DNA from: UBA11524 sp963617205
GTDB lineage: Bacteria; Bacillota; Clostridia; Christensenellales; Aristaeellaceae
NCBI GenBank assembly: GCA_963617205.1
Contig: CAVEOA010000035.1
Location: 1-18,871, forward strand
Direction of reading: 5' to 3'
Length of the DNA: 18,871 nt
How positions within the stretch are numbered: position 1 is the first letter of the stretch; each line of letters opens with the position of its first letter. Positions 14,257 through 18,871 of the stretch are shown here, piece by piece. The translations under genes and the position numbers were made by a program. A model generated the notes under the pieces. The model was not told the DNA's origin. It saw nothing but the letters and a program-made list of their open reading frames with translations, and ran no database searches.

Positions 14257-15975
14257 ATGGATATGAAAACGAAGCTGGCAGGCATGGCGGCAAACTGCCT
14301 GACGGAAATCTGGCCCGATGCGCAGGGATTGCCGACTGCGGAGGAAATCCGCGCACTGCTGGCGGTTCCGCCGGATCCGCAGATGGGCGACTACGCGCTG
14401 CCTGTCTTCCGCATGGCGAAGGCGCTGCGGATGGCGCCGCCGAAAATCGCCGCAACGGTGGTTGAAAAGTGGTCGCATGAGGATGTCGCGCGCGCGGAGG
14501 CAGTCAACGGCTATGTCAATTTCTTCCTGAATCGCGTGAACTTTGCCGCGGAAACGCTCGGTGCAATCCTTGAAAGCGGAGAACGCTACGGCTCGTCCGA
14601 TCAGGGCAACGGCAAAACCATCTGCCTGGATTATTCCTCGATCAATATCGCCAAGCGCTTTCATATCGGCCATCTGTCGACCACGATGATTGGCCACAGC
14701 CTGCGCCGCATCTACGATTTCCTCGGCTATAAGACGGTCGGCATCAATCACCTCGGCGACTGGGGCACGCAGTTCGGCAAGATGATCTGCGCCTATAAGC
14801 TCTGGGGGAATGAGGAGGAGGTCGAAAAGGGCGGCGTGACGGAGCTGGTGCGCCTGTACGTCAAGTTCCATGAGGAGGCCGAGAAGGACCCCAAGCTGGA
14901 TGATCAGGGCCGCGCCTGGTTCAAGAAGATTGAGGACGGCGACGAGGAAGCGCTGCGCATCTTCAACTGGTTCAAGGCGCTTACGCTGCGCGATACCGAA
15001 CGCGTCTATAAGCTGCTCGGCGTGACGTTTGACTCCTATGCCGGCGAATCGTTCTATAACGACAAGATGGACCGCGTTATCAACGAGCTGAAAGAGAAGA
15101 ATCTGCTTACCGTCTCCGATGGCGCTTCCATCGTTGATCTGAGCGAGGACAACATGCCGCCGTGCATCATCCTCCGCTCCGATGGCGCGACGCTCTATGC
15201 CACGCGCGATCTCGCTGCGGCGCTCTATCGTCAGGATACGTATCATTTCGATAAGTGCCTGTATGTCGTGGCGTATCAGCAGGATCTGCATTTCCGGCAG
15301 ATTTTCCGCGTGCTGGAGAAGATGGGCTATGCATGGTCGAAGAATTGCGTGCATGTCTCGTTCGGCATGATCTCCTATGAGGGTCAGGCGCTGTCCACCC
15401 GCAAGGGACATGTCGTGTATCTGGAGGATCTGCTGGATCAGGCGCAGAAGAAGGCGCTGGAAATCATCAATGAAAAATCCCCGAACCTCCCGAACAAGGA
15501 GGAGGTTGCGCGGCAGGTCGGCATCGGCGCGGTCGTGTACACCGATTTGAGCAACAACCGCATCAAGGACGTTGACTTCTCGTGGGATCGCGCGCTGAAT
15601 TTTGACGGCGAGACGGGTCCGTATGTGCAGTACACGCATGCGCGGTGCTGCTCCGTGCTGCGCAAGGCGGCGGATTTGACGCTGCCGGAGGCGGATATGG
15701 CTGCCCTGACCGATGACGAGGCGCAGGCGCTGCTGCGTATGCTGGGTCGCTTCCCGGACGTCATTGCGGAGGCGGCGGACAAGTATGAGCCGTCTATGAT
15801 TACGCGGGCAGTCACCGATATCGCGCAGGGGTATAACAAGTTCTATTATGAGCACCGCATTCTGGATGATGATCCTGCAACTGCGGCGGCGCGTGTTGCG
15901 CTGACGAAGGCGGTCAAGGATGTCATTAAGACAGGGCTCTGGCTGATTGGCATTGAAGCTCCCGAACGCATGTAA
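14257..15975 (+). CDS. argS: Arginine-tRNA ligase
   Basis: The 572-residue enzyme attaches arginine to tRNA-Arg with ATP in the cytoplasm (class Ia synthetase). The N-terminal additional domain covers about 1-95. The HIGH signature is intact at 136-139 within AKRFHIGHLSTTMIG. The KMSKS-loop equivalent is LSTRKG (379-384), the form common in bacterial ArgS. A helical DALR anticodon-binding domain runs from about 455 (QYTHARCCSVLRKA) to the end. The length is usual for the family. The start is uncertain: GGAG (14242-14245) is only 2 nt from an ATG at 14248 but 11 nt from the ATG at 14257, so I prefer the latter. The gene is monocistronic, ending at a terminator shared with deoC. Confidence 0.96.
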   Translation: MDMKTKLAGMAANCLTEIWPDAQGLPTAEEIRALLAVPPDPQMGDYALPVFRMAKALRMAPPKIAATVVEKWSHEDVARAEAVNGYVNFFLNRVNFAAETLGAILESGERYGSSDQGNGKTICLDYSSINIAKRFHIGHLSTTMIGHSLRRIYDFLGYKTVGINHLGDWGTQFGKMICAYKLWGNEEEVEKGGVTELVRLYVKFHEEAEKDPKLDDQGRAWFKKIEDGDEEALRIFNWFKALTLRDTERVYKLLGVTFDSYAGESFYNDKMDRVINELKEKNLLTVSDGASIVDLSEDNMPPCIILRSDGATLYATRDLAAALYRQDTYHFDKCLYVVAYQQDLHFRQIFRVLEKMGYAWSKNCVHVSFGMISYEGQALSTRKGHVVYLEDLLDQAQKKALEIINEKSPNLPNKEEVARQVGIGAVVYTDLSNNRIKDVDFSWDRALNFDGETGPYVQYTHARCCSVLRKAADLTLPEADMAALTDDEAQALLRMLGRFPDVIAEAADKYEPSMITRAVTDIAQGYNKFYYEHRILDDDPATAAARVALTKAVKDVIKTGLWLIGIEAPERM

Positions 15976-16001
15976 GTCAGGGGCTCAAAAGAGGCGAAAG
16001 G

Positions 16002-16036
16002 AAGCCTGCTGCTTTTTTACTGGCAGCAGGCTTTTG
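16002..16036. terminator. Bidirectional terminator between argS and deoC
   Basis: AAGCCTGCTGC (16002-16012) pairs over 11 bp with GCAGCAGGCTT (16023-16033), and TTTT overlaps the end of the stem on the plus strand. It sits between two converging genes, 26 nt after the argS stop and 11 nt before the deoC stop. The T-run is short on both strands, so it is somewhat weak. Confidence 0.82.
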
Positions 16037-16046
16037 CTATGCCGTT

Positions 16047-16739
16047 TTACAGCGTACCCTTTTGGAAGCGCTCCTCGGCTTCCAGCATGATTTTCTCGGT
16101 CGCGGACACGCCGCAGCGGTCAGCGCCGGCTGCACGCAGCGCCAGCACCGTGTCGAGGTCGCGGATGCCACCGGAGCCCTTGACGCGCACACGCGGAGAA
16201 ACCGCTGCCCGCATCAGGCGGATGTCCTCGAGCTTGCAGCCTGCCGAGCCGTAGCCGGTGGAGGTCTTCACGAAGTCGGCACCGGCTTCCTCTGCCAGTT
16301 CGCAGCAGCGCTTTTTCTGCGCGTCGGTCAGGTAGCACGTTTCAAGAATGACCTTGACAATCGCACGCTGCTCATGCGCCAGCTCGCAGATTTGTCGGAT
16401 TTCGCCGCGGACATAGTCCTCGTCGCCGTGAATCATCCTGCCGATGTTGATGACCATGTCGAGCTCCTCGCAGCCCTGCTGCAGCGCAAGACGCGCCTCG
16501 GCGAGCTTGATTTCGGAGGCATGAGCGCCATGTGGGAAGCCGATGACGGTGCAAACCTTCACGCCGCTGCCACTGAGCATTTCGGCGAGAATCGGCACAT
16601 CGCACGGACGCGCACAGACAGACGCGGTGTGGTACTTGAGCGCCAGCTCGCAGCCCCGGCGGATGTCATCCTCGGTGAGGTACGGCTGAAGGGTGCTGTG
16701 GTCGAGCATGGCGGCGATATCAGATGGGGTCAGGGTCAT
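16047..16739 (-). CDS. deoC: Deoxyribose-phosphate aldolase
   Basis: The 230-residue class I aldolase cleaves 2-deoxyribose 5-phosphate to glyceraldehyde 3-phosphate and acetaldehyde in deoxynucleoside breakdown. It is a complete TIM barrel. The Schiff-base lysine is K158 in DFVKTSTGYG, the activating aspartate is D94 in ELDMVINIG, and the second catalytic lysine is K187 in VKGSGGIRD. The start has AAAGGAG 7 nt upstream. It lies 23 bp after the SpoIID-like gene on the same strand and is probably co-transcribed with it. No other deo genes (deoA, deoB, pdp) are in the window. Confidence 0.95.
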   Translation of the reverse strand: MTLTPSDIAAMLDHSTLQPYLTEDDIRRGCELALKYHTASVCARPCDVPILAEMLSGSGVKVCTVIGFPHGAHASEIKLAEARLALQQGCEELDMVINIGRMIHGDEDYVRGEIRQICELAHEQRAIVKVILETCYLTDAQKKRCCELAEEAGADFVKTSTGYGSAGCKLEDIRLMRAAVSPRVRVKGSGGIRDLDTVLALRAAGADRCGVSATEKIMLEAEERFQKGTL

Positions 16740-16762
16740 GGAAATGCTCCTTTCTGTGGGGA

Positions 16763-18619
16763 TTATTCGGCATCCGGCGCCGGCATCTGGGATGCATCCG
16801 GCGTGGCGGTAACGGCTGAAGCGTCAACGGCGGCGAGGAAGCTGACCATGCAGTAGCCCTCGATGACATCCGTGCGGACGTGCACCCACTCCGGGTCGTC
16901 GCACGTTTCCAGCACGATGACCTGCTGACCGGATTGCAGGCGCATTAGCAGGTCGGCAGCCATGCTGGGCTCTGCGCGGAGATTCAGGCTGGAGGCGTTG
17001 ACGTACATGACGGTCGCGCCATCGGGAAGGGAATCGGTCGTGACGGGCATCAGCGTGGGCTTCGGGGTCGCGGTGGCGGCAGGCGCAGGCGTATTGGCGA
17101 GCGAGGACGGCACGGTCGGCAGCGTCAAAGCGCCGGAGGACGTCTTCATCAGCGTCATGCCGGGATAATAGAAGGCGAGAATCTCATCGAAGGTCTTGTC
17201 ATAGCGGCTTGCCATCCACTGTGCGCCGCGCTGGCTCATGCCGACACCGTGCCCGTAGCGCCGTGCCTGCACGAGGAAGCGGTTGTCCTCCTCGGCGACG
17301 GAAATGACCTCGCTGCCGGAAATGTGCAGGGACAGCGATGTGATGACGCTGCTGGTCAAGCTGAGGGTGACGGTCGCTTCGCCGCCGGAAAGGAAGTCCG
17401 TCAGCTGAACGGTCGGGTCGGGCGTCGGAACGGTCGTCGGCGTTTCCGTCGGCAGGGGAGAAGGCGTGTCGGCTGGCGCGGCAGTGCTGTCGCCCAAATC
17501 CCAGTCCTCATCGACAGCGGAGGGAACCTCGTAATCAGCCGTGGCGGCGGGCGCAGCGGTGTCAGTGGGGAGAATATCGGCAAGCTGCTTCTTGCCTGAC
17601 CACGTGAAGGTGATGACCAGCTCGCTCATGCGGCGGCTGGGCGCGTCAAACAGCGGCGTTTCGGCGGATACGGCGGAGATGCTGTCGATGCGGAAATCCT
17701 CCAGCGCCTCGGAATAGCCGCCCTGAAGCAGCGCCGCGAGGAGCTTTTCGTGCAGCAGCGTTTTGAGCGCGTCCGGCATGCTGCCATCCTTGCCGATTCT
17801 CACCGTGCGGACGATGCTCTGCGGATTTTCCAGGTCATACGGGTCATCGACCATGGCATAATAGCTGTAATCGCCGCTGCCGGACCAGACGTTTTGCACC
17901 AGCTCGGTCTGACCGCCGTTGCTGGCGCTGTAGAAGCACTCCGCAAGCTTGCCGTTGTAGGTGCCGACAATGCCGGCAGTCTCTTCGACGGCGCGCGCAG
18001 CGTTGGTGGTTGATGCATCGACGCCGCGGAAAACCTGATCGTTTGTCGTGTCGACAACGTCATAGGCACGGGAGGGATTCAGGTGCGACAGCGCGTAGGT
18101 GCGTGCGCAGACCGCCTGCGCCTTGAGCGCCTCGAGCGGGAAGCTGTCGCTCATCTCATACGGCACAACGCCGAGCAGATAGTCCTCGACCGACAGCGTC
18201 AGGATGGGCACGAGCAGCCCGTTTTCGATGGACAGCGACAGCGTGCCGGGGTACAGATTGCCGCTCCTGCTGAAGCGCAGACCGGGCATATCCATGGAGG
18301 ACTGATTCCGCTGGAACACCGCGCTTTTCCCAAGGCGAAGGCTCATGCCGCAGTAGAACAGGTACAGCTCGCCGGCGCGGATCTGCACGGTCACTTCGGC
18401 ATCCTCCGGCAGCGCAAGCAACGCCTGACCGTTCACCAGCACGGTGTATGCGCCCTCGAGCGTGAGGTCGGCGCGGTCGGTCAGCTGCAGCCGCCGCAGG
18501 AGCACGCGCACGGTCGGCGCTTCGTCTGATGATGCATCCGCTGCCGGCGAAAATGGCCATCCTGCCGCAAGCAGCACGATGCACATCAGCAGACAGAGCA
18601 TCCATCGCATTCGTTTCAA
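16763..18619 (-). CDS. SpoIID/LytB-family wall protein with C-terminal SH3 domain
   Basis: The 618-residue protein has a signal peptide or N-terminal anchor (about 1-30) and an SpoIID/LytB domain. The key stretch VVPYEMSDSFPLEALKAQAV (151-170) holds E155, at the place of the catalytic glutamate of SpoIID lytic transglycosylases; CARTYALSHL follows. The second signature GHGVGMSQRGAQWMASRYDK lies near 455-474. Between them is a Thr/Pro-rich, low-complexity insert (about 365-415). A SH3 repeat closes the protein (about 537-601, LNLRAEPS). The activity expected is cleavage of peptidoglycan strands stripped of stem peptides. It differs from sporulation SpoIID in length and SH3 domain, so it may be a vegetative wall remodeller. 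The start is a TTG 7 nt after GGAGG; the ATG three codons on is worse placed. Its leader derives from the interspersed repeat. Confidence 0.92.
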   Translation of the reverse strand: MKRMRWMLCLLMCIVLLAAGWPFSPAADASSDEAPTVRVLLRRLQLTDRADLTLEGAYTVLVNGQALLALPEDAEVTVQIRAGELYLFYCGMSLRLGKSAVFQRNQSSMDMPGLRFSRSGNLYPGTLSLSIENGLLVPILTLSVEDYLLGVVPYEMSDSFPLEALKAQAVCARTYALSHLNPSRAYDVVDTTNDQVFRGVDASTTNAARAVEETAGIVGTYNGKLAECFYSASNGGQTELVQNVWSGSGDYSYYAMVDDPYDLENPQSIVRTVRIGKDGSMPDALKTLLHEKLLAALLQGGYSEALEDFRIDSISAVSAETPLFDAPSRRMSELVITFTWSGKKQLADILPTDTAAPAATADYEVPSAVDEDWDLGDSTAAPADTPSPLPTETPTTVPTPDPTVQLTDFLSGGEATVTLSLTSSVITSLSLHISGSEVISVAEEDNRFLVQARRYGHGVGMSQRGAQWMASRYDKTFDEILAFYYPGMTLMKTSSGALTLPTVPSSLANTPAPAATATPKPTLMPVTTDSLPDGATVMYVNASSLNLRAEPSMAADLLMRLQSGQQVIVLETCDDPEWVHVRTDVIEGYCMVSFLAAVDASAVTATPDASQMPAPDAE

Positions 18620-18636
18620 GCGGATTCCTCCTTTTC

Positions 18637-18671
18637 AATCCGAAGCCATTCGGATACACATCTCCATAGTT
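18637..18671 (-). repeat. B-module remnant forming the leader of the SpoIID-like gene
   Basis: On the minus strand the stretch reads CTATGGAGATGTG, then a hairpin ATCCGAA/TTCGGAT with a 4-nt loop (18655-18638). The first part is identical to the B-module text at 3876-3888 and 4021-4033. The hairpin stands where the GCGAAGGGGTTC box would be. It ends about 5 nt before the Shine-Dalgarno site. Confidence 0.65.
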
Positions 18672-18678
18672 GATTCAT

Positions 18679-18706
18679 AAAGTAACTTATTCTTATCGTT
18701 AGTCAA
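18679..18706 (-). promoter_or_regulatory. Possible promoter of the SpoIID-like gene and deoC
   Basis: On the minus strand TTGACT (18706-18701) is followed after 16 bp by TACTTT (18684-18679). The -35 is good and the -10 poor. This is the only candidate I can see between the repeat block and the gene. Confidence 0.35.
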
Positions 18707-18742
18707 AGTTCAACCAAGGAAAGGCAAACTTGTTTCAGTTTG

Positions 18743-18871
18743 CAACCTTTCGGGGGCTTTGCGGTCGCCCCCGAACCCTTCGCAGTGCACATTTCCGTAG
18801 TGGGTTTGTAATGGGACTATTTCGGGGGCTTTGCGGTCGCCCCCGAACCCCTTCGCAGTGCACATTTCCGT
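18743..18871. repeat. Interspersed repeat block, right edge
   Basis: Two B modules in reverse orientation carry the hairpin CGGGGGC/GCCCCCG (18751-18773 and 18823-18845, 72 bp apart). Each continues into GAACCCCTTCGCAGTGCAC, the last one running off the window. Just before the block, GCAAACT (18724-18730) and AGTTTGC (18737-18743) form a further 7-bp hairpin. Confidence 0.9.

Noticed and set aside
14071..15855. 594-residue minus-strand frame
   Set aside because: It is antisense to argS and its composition (Arg/Ile/Leu-rich) is that of a mirror frame.

Overview
The window is about 18.9 kb of GC-rich bacterial DNA. It shows Gram-positive style Shine-Dalgarno sites (AAAGGAG, GGGAGG), sigma-A type promoters, intrinsic terminators, an SpoIID/LytB-family protein, SH3-repeat envelope proteins with Thr/Pro/Ala-rich linkers, and a VTC / DUF4956 / Cthe_2159-like cluster. 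Together these point to a Clostridia-class Bacillota, probably an anaerobic gut or rumen lineage such as Christensenellales or a relative. The taxonomic placement is inference; there is no rRNA or other marker here beyond argS.

Layout, left to right. (1) 1-456 is a block of interspersed repeats. (2) 636-3359 (+) encodes a secreted protein with seven SH3 repeats, a peptidoglycan-binding domain and an uncharacterised His/Cys/Asp-rich C-terminal domain; it has a strong promoter and terminator. (3) 3419-4158 is a second repeat block. (4) 6898-4167 (-) is a two-gene operon: a two-helix membrane protein whose C-terminus resembles GrpE, then an Hsp70-like ATPase with a hydrophobic C-terminal segment instead of a normal substrate-binding domain. 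(5) 7090-8451 (+) is a MATE transporter, convergent with (6) 9783-8536 (-), a GH27 alpha-galactosidase-type enzyme with its own promoter and an upstream palindrome. (7) 13399-10079 (-) is an operon of a VTC-type polyphosphate polymerase, a DUF4956 membrane protein and a secreted Cthe_2159-like beta-helix protein with a Gly-rich tail. Two 11-bp direct repeats resembling a Pho box precede it. (8) 13544-14123 is a third repeat block. (9) 14257-15975 (+) is argS. (10) 18619-16047 (-) is an SpoIID/LytB-like protein with a C-terminal SH3 domain, followed by deoC. (11) 18743-18871 is the start of a fourth repeat block.

The most striking feature is the repeat family that fills almost every long intergenic gap and has left remnants in gene leaders and inside an operon. 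Its copies carry hairpins whose stems differ by matched changes on both arms (CAAGGGGGC/GCCCCCTTG, CGGGGGC/GCCCCCG, CCAAAGGGC/GCCCTTTGG) around a nearly constant 9-nt loop. A second small hairpin also covaries (CGGAC/GTCCG versus CAGAC/GTCTG). This is direct sequence evidence that the fold, not the sequence, is conserved. The organisation recalls REP/BIME elements, but I do not recognise the family. The membrane GrpE-like/Hsp70-like pair and the possibly phosphate-regulated VTC operon are the other leads.
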